A stretch of DNA of 64,000 bases, from assembly GCF_963576545.1 (NCBI RefSeq), contig NW_026870478.1:1-64000 (forward strand), read 5' to 3'. A model generated the notes under the pieces. It did no database searches. It saw only the letters and a list, made by a program, of their open reading frames with translations, and was not told the DNA's origin. Source of the stretch: Limanda limanda (taxonomy: Eukaryota > Chordata > Actinopteri > Pleuronectiformes > Pleuronectidae). Shown here piece by piece: positions 21,366 through 35,628 of the stretch. Numbering within the stretch: the first letter of the stretch is position 1; every line of letters starts with the position of its first letter. A program made the translations under genes and the position numbers.

Positions 21366-24300
21366 GCAAGTAGGCTCTACCCCCACTAAATGGGGTTGCG
21401 CGCATCGATCGGTACCATCCTTGAGCTTCTCCGACTTTCGGAAGGGTTAGGGTTAGGGTTAGGGATGAAAGCACATAGGAGAAAGAGATATTCTTGAATA
21501 ACTTTTTTTGTGAAGGTCGGAGAGACTTGCAAGTAGGCTCTACCCCCACTAAATGGGGTAACGCGCATCGATCGGTACCATCCTTGAGCTTCTCCGACTT
21601 TCGGAAGGGTTAGGGTTAGGGTTAGGGATGAAAGCACATAGGAGAAAGAGATATTCTTGAATAACTTTTTTTGTGAAGGTCGGAGAGACTTGCAAGTAGG
21701 CTCTACCCCCACTAAATGGGGTAGCGCGCATCGATCGGTACCATCCTTGAGCTTCTCCGACTTTCGGAAGGGTTAGGGTTAGGGATGAAAGCACATAGGA
21801 GAAAGAGATATTCTTGAATAACTTTTTTTGTGAAGGTCAGAGAGACTTGCAAGTAGGCTCTGCCCCCACTAAATGGGGTAGCGCGCATCGATCGGTACCA
21901 TCCTTGAGCTTCTCCGACTTTCGGAAGGGTTAGGGTTAGGGTTAGGGATGAAAGCACATAGGAGAAAGAGATATTCTTGAATAACTTTTTTTGTGAAGGT
22001 CGGAGAGACTTGGAAAGTGGTTGCATCTGGACTAATTTGGGTCCTGCGGATCGATTCGTACCATCCCCGAGCTTGTACGACCTTCGGAAGAGGTCGACCG
22101 ACGAAATTCCCCCAAATCTGAGGAGATATTCTTGAATAACTTTTTTTGTGAAGGTCGGAGAGACTTGCAAGTAGGCTCTACCCCCACTAAATGGGGTAGC
22201 GCGCATCGATCGGTACCATCCTTGAGCTTCTCCGACTTTCGGAAGGGTTAGGGTTAGGGTTAGGGATGAAAGCACATAGGAGAAAGAGATATTCTTGAAT
22301 AACTTTTTTTGTGAAGGTCGGAGAGACTTGGAAAGTGGTTGCATCTGGACTAATTTGGGTCCTGCGGATCGATTGGTACCATCCCCGAGCTTGTACGACC
22401 TTCGGAAGAGGTCGACCGACGAAATTCCCCCAAATCTGAGGAGATATTCTTGAATAACTTTTTTTGTGAAGGTCGGAGAGACTTGCAAGTAGGCTCTACC
22501 CCCACTAAATGGGGTTGCGCGCATCGATCGGTACCATCCTTGAGCTTCTCCGACTTTCGGAAGGGTTAGGGTTAGGGTTAGGGATGAAAGCACATAGGAG
22601 AAAGAGATATTCTTGAATAACTTTTTTTGTGAAGGTCGGAGAGACTTGCAAGTAGGCTCTACCCCCACTAAATGGGGTAGCGCGCATCGATCGGTACCAT
22701 CCTTGAGCTTCTCCGACTTTCGGAAGGGTTAGGGTTAGGGTTAGGGATGAAAGCACATAGGAGAAAGAGATATTCTTGAATAACTTTTTTTGTGAAGGTC
22801 GGAGAGACTTGCAAGTAGGCTCTACCCCCACTAAATGGGGTAGCGCGCATCGATCGGTACCATCCTTGAGCTTCTCCGACTTTCGGAAGGGTTAGGGTTA
22901 GGGATGAAAGCACATAGGAGAAAGAGATATTCTTGAATAACTTTTTTTGTGAAGGTCGGAGAGACTTGCAAGTAGGCTCTGCCCCCACTAAATGGGGTAG
23001 CGCGCATCGATCGGTACCATCCTTGAGCTTCTCCGACTTTCGGAAGGGTTAGGGTTAGGGTTAGGGATGAAAGCACATAGGAGAAAGAGATATTCTTGAA
23101 TAACTTTTTTTGTGAAGGTCGGAGAGACTTGGAAAGTGGTTGCATCTGGACTAATTTGGGTCCTGCGGATCGATTCGTACCATCCCCGAGCTTGTACGAC
23201 CTTCGGAAGAGGTCGACCGACGAAATTCCCCCAAATCTGAGGAGATATTCTTGAATAACTTTTTTTGTGAAGGTCGGAGAGACTTGCAAGTAGGCTCTAC
23301 CCCCACTAAATGGGGTAGCGCGCATCGATCGGTACCATCCTTGAGCTTCTCCGACTTTCGGAAGGGTTAGGGTTAGGGTTAGGGATGAAAGCACATAGGA
23401 GAAAGAGATATTCTTGAATAACTTTTTTTGTGAAGGTCGGAGAGACTTAAAAAGTGGTTGCATCTGGACTAATTTGGGTCCTGCGGATCGATTGGTACCA
23501 TCCCCGAGCTTGTACGACCTTCGGAAGAGGTCGACCGACGAAATTCCCCCAAATCTGAGGAGATATTCTTGAATAACTTTTTTTGTGAAGGTCGGAGAGA
23601 CTTGCAAGTAGGCTCTACCCCCACTAAATGGGGTTGCGCGCATCGATCGGTACCATCCTTGAGCTTCTCCGACTTTCGGAAGGGTTAGGGTTAGGGATGA
23701 AAGCACATAGGAGAAAGAGATATTCTTGAATAACTTTTTTTGTGAAGGTCGGAGAGACTTGCAAGTAGGCTCTACCCCCACTAAATGGGGTAACGCGCAT
23801 CGATCGGTACCATCCTTGAGCTTCTCCGACTTTCGGAAGGGTTAGGGTTAGGGTTAGGGATGAAAGCACATAGGAGAAAGAGATATTCTTGAATAACTTT
23901 TTTTGTGAAGGTCGGAGAGACTTGCAAGTAGGCTCTACCCCCACTAAATGGGGTAGCGCGCATCGATCGGTACCATCCTTGAGCTTCTCCGACTTTCGGA
24001 AGGGTTAGGGTTAGGGATGAAAGCACATAGGAGAAAGAGATATTCTTGAATAACTTTTTTTGTGAAGGTCAGAGAGACTTGCAAGTAGGCTCTGCCCCCA
24101 CTAAATGGGGTAGCGCGCATCGATCGGTACCATCCTTGAGCTTCTCCGACTTTCGGAAGGGTTAGGGTTAGGGTTAGGGATGAAAGCACATAGGAGAAAG
24201 AGATATTCTTGAATAACTTTTTTTGTGAAGGTCGGAGAGACTTGGAAAGTGGTTGCATCTGGACTAATTTGGGTCCTGCGGATCGATTCGTACCATCCCC

Positions 24301-24879
24301 GAGCTTGTACGACCTTCGGAAGAGGTCGACCGACGAAATTCCCCCAAATCTGAGGAGATATTCTTGAATAACTTTTTTTGTGAAGGTCGGAGAGACTTGC
24401 AAGTAGGCTCTACCCCCACTAAATGGGGTAGCGCGCATCGATCGGTACCATCCTTGAGCTTCTCCGACTTTCGGAAGGGTTAGGGTTAGGGTTAGGGATG
24501 AAAGCACATAGGAGAAAGAGATATTCTTGAATAACTTTTTTTGTGAAGGTCGGAGAGACTTGGAAAGTGGTTGCATCTGGACTAATTTGGGTCCTGCGGA
24601 TCGATTGGTACCATCCCCGAGCTTGTACGACCTTCGGAAGAGGTCGACCGACGAAATTCCCCCAAATCTGAGGAGATATTCTTGAATAACTTTTTTTGTG
24701 AAGGTCGGAGAGACTTGCAAGTAGGCTCTACCCCCACTAAATGGGGTTGCGCGCATCGATCGGTACCATCCTTGAGCTTCTCCGACTTTCGGAAGGGTTA
24801 GGGTTAGGGTTAGGGATGAAAGCACATAGGAGAAAGAGATATTCTTGAATAACTTTTTTTGTGAAGGTCGGAGAGACTT
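20410..24879 (+). repeat. Tandem duplication, 2,238 + 2,232 bp
   Basis: 20410-22647 and 22648-24879 share A, A(two hexamers), A-g, Bc, A, B, A2, A(GTAACG), A(two hexamers), A-g(GTCAGAG), Bc, A, Bg, A2. The private GTCAGAG change recurs at 21839 and 24071, 2,232 bp apart, as does GTAACG (21550/23782). The 6-bp length difference is one TTAGGG hexamer lost in the A at 23625. The second copy ends with the linker (24081-25042, running one A beyond). Confidence 0.88.
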
Positions 24880-25042
24880 GCAAGTAGGCTCTACCCCCAC
24901 TAAATGGGGTAGCGCGCATCGATCGGTACCATCCTTGAGCTTCTCCGACTTTCGGAAGGGTTAGGGTTAGGGTTAGGGATGAAAGCACATAGGAGAAAGA
25001 GATATTCTTGAATAACTTTTTTTGTGAAGGTCGGAGAGACTT
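24880..25042 (+). repeat. Single A monomer closing the linker before beta copy 2
   Basis: One standard A (landmark 24901) separates the 2.23-kb duplication from the GCGCAC-type A that opens the next beta block. It is the last unit of the 962-bp linker 24081-25042. Confidence 0.9.
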
Positions 25043-27447
25043 GCAAGTAGGCTCTACCCCCACTAAATGGGGTAGCGCACATCGATCGGTACCATCCTTG
25101 AGCTTCTCCGACTTTCGGAAGGGTTAGGGTTAGGGTTAGGGATGAAAGCACATAGGAGAAAGAGATATTCTTGAATAACTTTTTTTGTGAAGGTCGGAGA
25201 GACTTGCAAGTAGGCTCTACCCCCACTAAATGGGGTAACGCGCATCGATCGGTACCATCCTTGAGCTTCTCCGACTTTCGGAAGGGTTAGGGTTAGGGTT
25301 AGGGATGAAAGCACATAGGAGAAAGAGATATTCTTGAATAACTTTTTTTGTGAAGGTCGGAGAGACTTGGAAAGTGGTTGCATCTGGACTAATTTGGGTC
25401 CTGCGGATCGATTGGTACCATCCACGAGCTTGTACGACCTTCGGAAGAGGTCGACCGACGAAATTCCCCCAAATCTGAGGAGATATTCTTGAATAACTTT
25501 TTTTGTGAAGGTCGGAGAGACTTGCAAGTAGGCTCTACCCCCACTAAATGGGGTTGCGCGCATCGATCGGTACCATCCTTGAGCTTCTCCGACTTTCGGA
25601 AGGGTTAGGGTTAGGGTTAGGGATGAAAGCACATAGGAGAAAGAGATATTCTTGAATAACTTTTTTTGTGAAGGTCGGAGAGACTTGCAAGTAGGCTCTA
25701 CCCCCACTAAATGGGGTAGCGCGCATCGATCGGTACCATCGTTGAGCTTCTCCGACTTTCGGAAGGGTTAGGGTTAGGGTTAGGGATGAAAGCACATAGG
25801 AGAAAGAGATATTCTTGAATAACTTTTTTTGTGAAGGTCGGAGAGACTTGGAAAGTGGTTGCATCTGGACTAATTTGGGTCCTGCAGATCGATTGGTACC
25901 ATCCCCGAGCTTGTACGACCTTCGGAAGAGGTCGACCGACGAAATTCCCCCAAATCTGAGGAGATATTCTTGAATAACTTTTTTTGTGAAGGTCGGAGAG
26001 ACTTGCAAGTAGGCTCTACCCCCACTAAATGGGGTTGCGCGCATCGATCGGTACCATCCTTGAGCTTCTCCGACTTTCGGAAGGGTTAGGGTTAGGGTTA
26101 GGGATGAAAGCACATAGGAGAAAGAGATATTCTTGAATAACTTTTTTTGTGAAGGTCGGAGAGACTTGCAAGTAGGCTCTACCCCCACTAAATGGGGTAG
26201 CGCGCATCGATCGGTACCATCCTTGAGCTTCTCCGACTTTCGGAAGGGTTAGGGTTAGGGTTAGGGATGAAAGCACATAGGAGAAAGAGATATTCTTGAA
26301 TAACTTTTTTTGTGAAGGTCGGAGAGACTTGAAAAGTGGTTGCATCTGGACTAATTTGGGTCCTGCGGATCGATTGGTACCATCCCCGAGCTTGTACGAC
26401 CTTCGGAAGAGGTCGACCGACGAAATTCCCCCAAATCTGAGGAGATATTCTTGAATAACTTTTTTTGTGAAGGTCGGAGAGACTTGCAAGTAGGCTCTAC
26501 CCCCACTAAATGGGGTAGCGCGCATCGATCGGTACCATCCTTGAGCTTCTCCGACTTTCGGAAGGGTTAGGGTTAGGGTTAGGGATGAAAGCACATAGGA
26601 GAAAGAGATATTCTTGAATAACTTTTTTTGTGAAGGTCGGAGAGACTTGGAAAGTGGTTGCATCTGGACTAATTTGGGTCCCGCGGATCGATTGGTACCA
26701 TCCCCGAGCTTGTACGACCTTCGGAAGAGGTCGACCGACGAAATTCCCCCAAATCTGAGGAGATATTCTTGAATAACTTTTTTTGTGAAGGTCGGAGAGA
26801 CTTGCAAGTAGGCTCTACCCCCACTAAATGGGGTTGCGCGCATCGATCGGTACCATCCTTGAGCTTCTCCGACTTTCGGAAGGGTTAGGGTTAGGGTTAG
26901 GGATGAAAGCACATAGGAGAAAGAGATATTCTTGAATAACTTTTTTTGTGAAGGTCGGAGAGACTTGCAAGTAGGCTCTACCCCCACTAAATGGGGTAGC
27001 GCGCATCGATCGGTACCATCCTTGAGCTTCTCCGACTTTCGGAAGGGTTAGGGTTAGGGTTAGGGATGAAAGCACATAGGAGAAAGAGATATTCTTGAAT
27101 AACTTTTTTTGTGAAGGTCGGAGAGACTTGAAAAGTGGTTGCATCTGGACTAATTTGGGTCCTGCGGATCGATTGGTACCATCCCCGAGCTTGTACGACC
27201 TTCGGAAGAGGTCGACCGACGAAATTCCCCCAAATCTGAGGAGATATTCTTGAATAACTTTTTTTGTGAAGGTCGGAGAGACTTGCAAGTAGGCTCTACC
27301 CCCACTAAATGGGGTAGCGCGCATCGATCGGTACCATCCTTGAGCTTCTCCGACTTTCGGAAGGGTTAGGGTTAGGGTTAGGGATGAAAGCACATAGGAG
27401 AAAGAGATATTCTTGAATAACTTTTTTTGTGAAGGTCGGAGAGACTT
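25043..27447 (+). repeat. Higher-order repeat 'beta', copy 2 (2,405 bp)
   Basis: Complete order: A(GCGCAC, 25064), A(GTAACG), B(CATCCACGAG), A2, A(ATCGTTGAG), B(GCAGATCG), A2, A, B(GAAAAG), A, B(CCCGCGG), A2, A, B(GAAAAG), A. The second GAAAAG unit has the usual T7-GTG here, not T9. It lies 8,475 bp from the matching start of beta copy 1. Confidence 0.88.
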
Positions 27448-30400
27448 GGAAAGTGGTTGCATCTGGACTAATTTGGGTCCTGCGGATCGATTGGTACCAT
27501 CCCCGAGCTTGTACGACCTTCGGAAGAGGTCGACCGACGAAATTCCCCCAAATCTGAGGAGATATTCTTGAATAACTTTTTTTGTGAAGGTCGGAGAGAC
27601 TTGCAAGTAGGCTCTACCCCCACTAAATGGGGTTGCGCGCATCGATCGGTACCATCCTTGAGCTTCTCCGACTTTCGGAAGGGTTAGGGTTAGGGATGAA
27701 AGCACATAGGAGAAAGAGATATTCTTGAATAACTTTTTTTGTGAAGGTCGGAGAGACTTGCAAGTAGGCTCTACCCCCACTAAATGGGGTAGCGCGCATC
27801 GATCGGTACCATCCTTGAGCTTCTCCGACTTTCGGAAGGGTTAGGGTTAGGGTTAGGGATGAAAGCACATAGGAGAAAGAGATATTCTTGAATAACTTTT
27901 TTTGTGAAGGTCGGAGAGACTTGCAAGTAGGCTCTACCCCCACTAAATGGGGTAGCGCGCATCGATCGGTACCATCCTTGAGCTTCTCCGACTTTCGGAA
28001 GGGTTAGGGTTAGGGTTAGGGATGAAAGCACATAGGAGAAAGAGATATTCTTGAATAACTTTTTTTGTGAAGGTCGGAGAGACTTGCAAGTAGGCTCTAC
28101 CCCCACTAAATGGGGTAGCGCGCATCGATCGGTACCATCCTTGAGCTTCTCCGACTTTCGGAAGGGTTAGGGTTAGGGTTAGGGATGAAAGCACATAGGA
28201 GAAAGAGATATTCTTGAATAACTTTTTTTGTGAAGGTCGGAGAGACTTGGAAAGTGGTTGCATCTGGACTAATTTGGGTCCTGCGGATCGATTCGTACCA
28301 TCCCCGAGCTTGTACGACCTTCGGAAGAGGTCGACCGACGAAATTCCCCCAAATCTGAGGAGATATTCTTGAATAACTTTTTTTGTGAAGGTCGGAGAGA
28401 CTTGCAAGTAGGCTCTACCCCCACTAAATGGGGTAGCGCGCATCGATCGGTACCATCTTTGAGCTTCTCCGACTTTCGGAAGGGTTAGGGTTAGGGTTAG
28501 GGATGAAAGCACATAGGAGAAAGAGATATTCTTGAATAACTTTTTTTGTGAAGGTCGGAGAGACTTGGAAAGTGGTTGCATCTGGACTAATTTGGGTCCT
28601 GCGGATCGATTGGTACCATCCCCGAGCTTGTACGACCTTCGGAAGAGGTCGACCGACGAAATTCCCCCAAATCTGAGGAGATATTCTTGAATAACTTTTT
28701 TTGTGAAGGTCGGAGAGACTTGCAAGTAGGCTCTACCCCCACTAAATGGGGTTGCGCGCATCGATCGGTACCATCCTTGAGCTTCTCCGACTTTCGGAAG
28801 GGTTAGGGTTAGGGTTAGGGATGAAAGCACATAGGAGAAAGAGATATTCTTGAATAACTTTTTTTGTGAAGGTCGGAGAGACTTGCAAGTAGGCTCTACC
28901 CCCACTAAATGGGGTAGCGCGCATCGATCGGTACCATCCTTGAGCTTCTCCGACTTTCGGAAGGGTTAGGGTTAGGGTTAGGGATGAAAGCACATAGGAG
29001 AAAGAGATATTCTTGAATAACTTTTTTTGTGAAGGTCGGAGAGACTTGCAAGTAGGCTCTACCCCCACTAAATGGGGTAGCGCGCATCGATCGGTACCAT
29101 CCTTGAGCTTCTCCGACTTTCGGAAGGGTTAGGGTTAGGGTTAGGGATGAAAGCACATAGGAGAAAGAGATATTCTTGAATAACTTTTTTTGTGAAGGTC
29201 GGAGAGACTTGCAAGTAGGCTCTACCCCCACTAAATGGGGTAGCGCGCATCGATCGGTACCATCCTTGAGCTTCTCCGACTTTCGGAAGGGTTAGGGTTA
29301 GGGTTAGGGATGAAAGCACATAGGAGAAAGATATTCTTGAATAACTTTTTTTGTGAAGGTCGGAGAGACTTGCAAGTAGGCTCTGCCCCCACTAAATGGG
29401 GTAGCGCGCATCGATCGGTACCATCCTTGAGCTTCTCCGACTTTCGGAAGGGTTAGGGTTAGGGTTAGGGATGAAAGCACATAGGAGAAAGAGATATTCT
29501 TGAATAACTTTTTTTGTGAAGGTCGGAGAGACTTGGAAAGTGGTTGCATCTGGACTAATTTGGGTCCTGCGGATCGATTCGTACCATCCCCGAGCTTGTA
29601 CGACCTTCGGAAGAGGTCGACCGACGAAATTCCCCCAAATCTGAGGAGATATTCTTGAATAACTTTTTTTGTGAAGGTCGGAGAGACTTGCAAGTAGGCT
29701 CTACCCCCACTAAATGGGGTAGCGCGCATCGATCGGTACCATCCTTGAGCTTCTCCGACTTTCGGAAGGGTTAGGGTTAGGGTTAGGGATGAAAGCACAT
29801 AGGAGAAAGAGATATTCTTGAATAACTTTTTTTGTGAAGGTCGGAGAGACTTGGAAAGTGGTTGCATCTGGACTAATTTGGGTCCTGCGGATCGATTGGT
29901 ACCATCCCCGAGCTTGTAAGACCTTCGGAAGAGGTCGACCGACGAAATTCCCCCAAATCTGAGGAGATATTCTTGAATAACTTTTTTTGTGAAGGTCGGA
30001 GAGACTTGCAAGTAGGCTCTACCCCCACTAAATGGGGTTGCGCGCATCGATCGGTACCATCCTTGAGCTTCTCCGACTTTCGGAAGGGTTAGGGTTAGGG
30101 TTAGGGATGAAAGCACATAGGAGAAAGAGATATTCTTGAATAACTTTTTTTGTGAAGGTCGGAGAGACTTGCAAGTAGGCTCTACCCCCACTAAATGGGG
30201 TAGCGCGCATCGATCGGTACCATCCTTGAGCTTCTCCGACTTTCGGAAGGGTTAGGGTTAGGGTTAGGGATGAAAGCACATAGGAGAAAGAGATATTCTT
30301 GAATAACTTTTTTTGTGAAGGTCGGAGAGACTTGCAAGTAGGCTCTACCCCCACTAAATGGGGTAGCGCGCATCGATCGGTACCATCCTTGAGCTTCTCC

Positions 30401-32414
30401 GACTTTCGGAAGGGTTAGGGTTAGGGTTAGGGATGAAAGCACATAGGAGAAAGAGATATTCTTGAATAACTTTTTTTGTGAAGGTCGGAGAGACTTGCAA
30501 GTAGGCTCTGCCCCCACTAAATGGGGTAGCGCGCATCGATCGGTACCATCCTTGAGCTTCTCCGACTTTCGGAAGGGTTAGGGTTAGGGATGAAAGCACA
30601 TAGGAGAAAGAGATATTCTTGAATAACTTTTTTTGTGAAGGTCGGAGAGACTTGGAAAGTGGTTGCATCTGGACTAATTTGGGTCCTGCGGATCGATTCG
30701 TACCATCCCCGAGCTTGTACGACCTTCGGAAGAGGTCGACCGACGAAATTCCCCCAAATCTGAGGAGATATTCTTGAATAACTTTTTTTGTGAAGGTCGG
30801 AGAGACTTGCAAGTAGGCTCTACCCCCACTAAATGGGGTAGCGCGCATCGATCGGTACCATCCTTGAGCTTCTCCGACTTTCGGAAGGGTTAGGGTTAGG
30901 GTTAGGGATGAAAGCACATAGGAGAAAGAGATATTCTTGAATAACTTTTTTTGTGAAGGTCGGAGAGACTTGGAAAGTGGTTGCATCTGGACTAATTTGG
31001 GTCCTGCGGATCGATTGGTACCATCCCCGAGCTTGTACGACCTTCGGAAGAGGTCGACCGACGAAATTCCCCCAAATCTGAGGAGATATTCTTGAATAAC
31101 TTTTTTTGTGAAGGTCGGAGAGACTTGCAAGTAGGCTCTACCCCCACTAAATGGGGTTGCGCGCATCGATCGGTACCATCCTTGAGCTTCTCCGACTTTC
31201 GGAAGGGTTAGGGTTAGGGTTAGGGATGAAAGCACATAGGAGAAAGAGATATTCTTGAATAACTTTTTTTGTGAAGGTCGGAGAGACTTGCAAGTAGGCT
31301 CTACCCCCACTAAATGGGGTAGCGCGCATCGATCGGTACCATCCTTGAGCTTCTCCGACTTTCGGAAGGGTTAGGGTTAGGGTTAGGGATGAAAGCACAT
31401 AGGAGAAAGAGATATTCTTGAATAACTTTTTTTGTGAAGGTCGGAGAGACTTGCAAGTAGGCTCTACCCCCACTAAATGGGGTAGCGCGCATCGATCGGT
31501 ACCATCCTTGAGCTTCTCCGACTTTCGGAAGGGTTAGGGTTAGGGTTAGGGATGAAAGCACATAGGAGAAAGAGATATTCTTGAATAACTTTTTTTGTGA
31601 AGGTCGGAGAGACTTGCAAGTAGGCTCTACCCCCACTAAATGGGGTAGCGCGCATCGATCGGTACCATCCTTGAGCTTCTCCGACTTTCGGAAGGGTTAG
31701 GGTTAGGGTTAGGGATGAAAGCACATAGGAGAAAGAGATATTCTTGAATAACTTTTTTTGTGAAGGTCGGAGAGACTTGCAAGTAGGCTCTGCCCCCACT
31801 AAATGGGGTAGCGCGCATCGATCGGTACCATCCTTGAGCTTCTCCGACTTTCGGAAGGGTTAGGGTTAGGGTTAGGGATGAAAGCACATAGGAGAAAGAG
31901 ATATTCTTGAATAACTTTTTTTGTGAAGGTCGGAGAGACGTGGAAAGTGGTTGCATCTGGACTAATTTGGGTCCTGCGGATCGATTCGTACCATCCCCGA
32001 GCTTGTACGACCTTCGGAAGAGGTCGACCGACGAAATTCCCCCAAATCTGAGGAGATATTCTTGAATAACTTTTTTTGTGAAGGTCGGAGAGACTTGCAA
32101 GTAGGCTCTACCCCCACTAAATGGGGTAGCGCGCATCGATCGGTACCATCCTTGAGCTTCTCCGACTTTCGGAAGGGTTAGGGTTAGGGTTAGGGATGAA
32201 AGCACATAGGAGAAAGAGATATTCTTGAATAACTTTTTTTGTGAAGGTCGGAGAGACTTGGAAAGTGGTTGCATCTGGACTAATTTGGGTCCTGCGGATC
32301 GATTGGTACCATCCCCGAGCTTGTACGACCTTCGGAAGAGGTCGACCGACGAAATTCCCCCAAATCTGAGGAGATATTCTTGAATAACTTTTTTTGTGAA
32401 GGTCGGAGAGACTT
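27448..32414 (+). repeat. Mixed A-rich block between beta copy 2 and alpha copy 4
   Basis: The order is Bg, A2(two hexamers), A, A, A, Bc, A(ATCTTTGAG), Bg, A2, A, A, A, A-g, Bc, A, B(GTAAGAC), A2, A, A, A-g(two hexamers), Bc, A, Bg, A2, A, A, A, A-g, Bc(GACGTGG), A, Bg. The Bc after landmark 28107 is unusual in not following A-g. A 2-bp deletion (AG lost from GAGAAAGAGATATT) lies near 29330 and is the only non-hexamer length change seen after 9.2 kb. Confidence 0.85.
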
Positions 32415-35400
32415 GCAAGTAGGCTCTACCCCCACTAAATGGGGTTGCGCGCATCGATCGGTACCATCCTTGAGCTTCTCCGACTTTCGGAAGGGTTAGG
32501 GTTAGGGATGAAAGCACATAGGAGAAAGAGATATTCTTGAATAACTTTTTTTGTGAAGGTCGGAGAGACTTGCAAGTAGGCTCTACCCCCACTAAATGGG
32601 GTAGCGCGCATCGATCGGTACCATCCTTGAGCTTCTCCGACTTTCGGAAGGGTTAGGGTTAGGGTTAGGGATGAAAGCACATAGGAGAAAGAGATATTCT
32701 TGAATAACTTTTTTTGTGAAGGTCGGAGAGACTTGCAAGTAGGCTCTACCCCCACTAAATGGGGTAGCGCACATCGATCGGTACCATCCTTGAGCTTCTC
32801 CGACTTTCGGAAGGGTTAGGGTTAGGGTTAGGGATGAAAGCACATAGGAGAAAGAGATATTCTTGAATAACTTTTTTTGTGAAGGTCGGAGAGACTTGCA
32901 AGTAGGCTCTGCCCCCACTAAATGGGGTAGCGCGCATCGATCGGTACCATCCTTGAGCTTCTCCGACTTTCGGAAGGGTTAGGGTTAGGGTTAGGGATGA
33001 AAGCACATAGGAGAAAGAGATATTCTTGAATAACTTTTTTTGTGAAGGTCGGAGAGACTTGGAAAGTGGTTGCATCTGGACTAATTTGGGTCCTGCGGAT
33101 CGATTCGTACCATCCCCGAGCTTGTACGACCTTCGGAAGAGGTCGACCGACGAAATTCCCCCAAATCTGAGGAGATATTCTTGAATAACTTTTTTTGTGA
33201 AGGTCGGAGAGACTTGCAAGTAGGCTCTACCCCCACTAAATGGGGTAGCGCGCATCGATCGGTACCATCCTTGAGCTTCTCCGACTTTCGGAAGGGTTAG
33301 GGTTAGGGTTAGGGATGAAAGCACATAGGAGAAAGAGATATTCTTGAATAACTTTTTTTGTGAAGGTCGGAGAGACTTGGAAAGTGGCTGCATCTGGACT
33401 AATTTGGGTCCTGCGGATCGATTGGTACCATCCCCGAGCTTGTAAGACCTTCGGAAGAGGTCGACCGACGAAATTCCCCCAAATCTGAGGAGATATTCTT
33501 GAATAACTTTTTTTGTGAAGGTCGGAGAGACTTGCAAGTAGGCTCTACCCCCACTAAATGGGGTTGCGCGCATCGATCGGTACCATCCTTGAGCTTCTCC
33601 GACTTTCGGAAGGGTTAGGGTTAGGGTTAGGGATGAAAGCACATAGGAGAAAGAGATATTCTTGAATAACTTTTTTTGTGAAGGTCGGAGAGACTTGCAA
33701 GTAGGCTCTACCCCCACTAAATGGGGTAGCGCGCATCGATCGGTACCATCCTTGAGCTTCTCCGACTTTCGGAAGGGTTAGGGTTAGGGTTAGGGATGAA
33801 AGCACATAGGAGAAAGAGATATTCTTGAATAACTTTTTTTGTGAAGGTCGGAGAGACTTGCAAGTAGGCTCTACCCCCACTAAATGGGGTAGCGCGCATC
33901 GATCGGTACCATCCTTGAGCTTCTCCGACTTTCGGAAGGGTTAGGGTTAGGGTTAGGGATGAAAGCACATAGGAGAAAGAGATATTCTTGAATAACTTTT
34001 TTTGTGAAGGTCGGAGAGACTTGCAAGTAGGCTCTGCCCCCACTAAATGGGGTAGCGCGCATCGATCGGTACCATCCTTGAGCTTCTCCGACTTTCGGAA
34101 GGGTTAGGGTTAGGGTTAGGGATGAAAGCACATAGGAGAAAGAGATATTCTTGAATAACTTTTTTTGTGAAGGTCGGAGAGACTTGGAAAGTGGTTGCAT
34201 CTGGACTAATTTGGGTCCTGCGGATCGATTCGTACCATCCCCGAGCTTGTACGACCTTCGGAAGAGGTCGACCGACGAAATTCCCCCAAATCTGAGGAGA
34301 TATTCTTGAATAACTTTTTTTGTGAAGGTCGGAGAGACTTGCAAGTAGGCTCTACCCCCACTAAATGGGGTAGCGCGCATCGATCGGTACCATCCTTGAG
34401 CTTCTCCGACTTTCGGAAGGGTTAGGGTTAGGGTTAGGGATGAAAGCACATAGGAGAAAGAGATATTCTTGAATAACTTTTTTTGTGAAGGTCGGAGAGA
34501 CTTGGAAAGTGGTTGCATCTGGACTAATTTGGGTCCTGCGGATCGATTGGTACCATCCCCGAGCTTGTACGACCTTCGGAAGAGGTCGACCGACGAAATT
34601 CCCCCAAATCTGAGGAGATATTCTTGAATAACTTTTTTTGTGAAGGTCGGAGAGACTTGCAAGTAGGCTCTACCCCCACTAAATGGGGTTGCGCGCATCG
34701 ATCGGTACCATCCTTGAGCTTCTCCGACTTTCGGAAGGGTTAGGGTTAGGGTTAGGGATGAAAGCACATAGGAGAAAGAGATATTCTTGAATAACTTTTT
34801 TTGTGAAGGTCGGAGAGACTTGGAAAGTGGTTGCATCTGGACTAATTTGGGTCCTGCGGATCGATTGGTACCATCCCCGAGCTTGTACGACCTTCGGAAG
34901 AGGTCGACCGACGAAATTCCCCCAAATCTGAGGAGATATTCTTGAATAACTTTTTTTGTGAAGGTCGGAGAGACTTGCAAGTAGGCTCTACCCCCACTAA
35001 ATGGGGTTGCGCGCATCGATCGGTACCATCCTTGAGCTTCTCCGACTTTCGGAAGGGTTAGGGTTAGGGTTAGGGATGAAAGCACATAGGAGAAAGAGAT
35101 ATTCTTGAATAACTTTTTTTGTGAAGGTCGGAGAGACTTGCAAGTAGGCTCTACCCCCACTAAATGGGGTAGCGCGCATCGATCGGTACCATCCTTGAGC
35201 TTCTCCGACTTTCGGAAGGGTTAGGGTTAGGGTTAGGGATGAAAGCACATAGGAGAAAGAGATATTCTTGAATAACTTTTTTTGTGAAGGTCGGAGAGAC
35301 TTGCAAGTAGGCTCTACCCCCACTAAATGGGGTAGCGCGCATCGATCGGTACCATCCTTGAGCTTCTCCGACTTTCGGAAGGGTTAGGGTTAGGGTTAGG

Positions 35401-35628
35401 GATGAAAGCACATAGGAGAAAGAGATATTCTTGAATAACTTTTTTTGTGAAGGTCGGAGAGACTTGCAAGTAGGCTCTACCCCCACTAAATGGGGTAGCG
35501 CGCATCGATCGGTACCATCCTTGAGCTTCTCCGACTTTCGGAAGGGTTAGGGTTAGGGTTAGGGATGAAAGCACATAGGAGAAAGAGATATTCTTGAATA
35601 ACTTTTTTTGTGAAGGTCGGAGAGACTT
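32415..35628 (+). repeat. Higher-order repeat 'alpha', copy 4 (3,214 bp)
   Basis: Same order and length as the copies at 9987 and 39944, with GTGGCTGC (C at 33388) plus GTAAGAC in the second B. It lacks the CATTCTTG and CTTTCAAG markers of the left-hand copies, so it belongs to a separate sublineage shared with copy 5. Confidence 0.9.
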
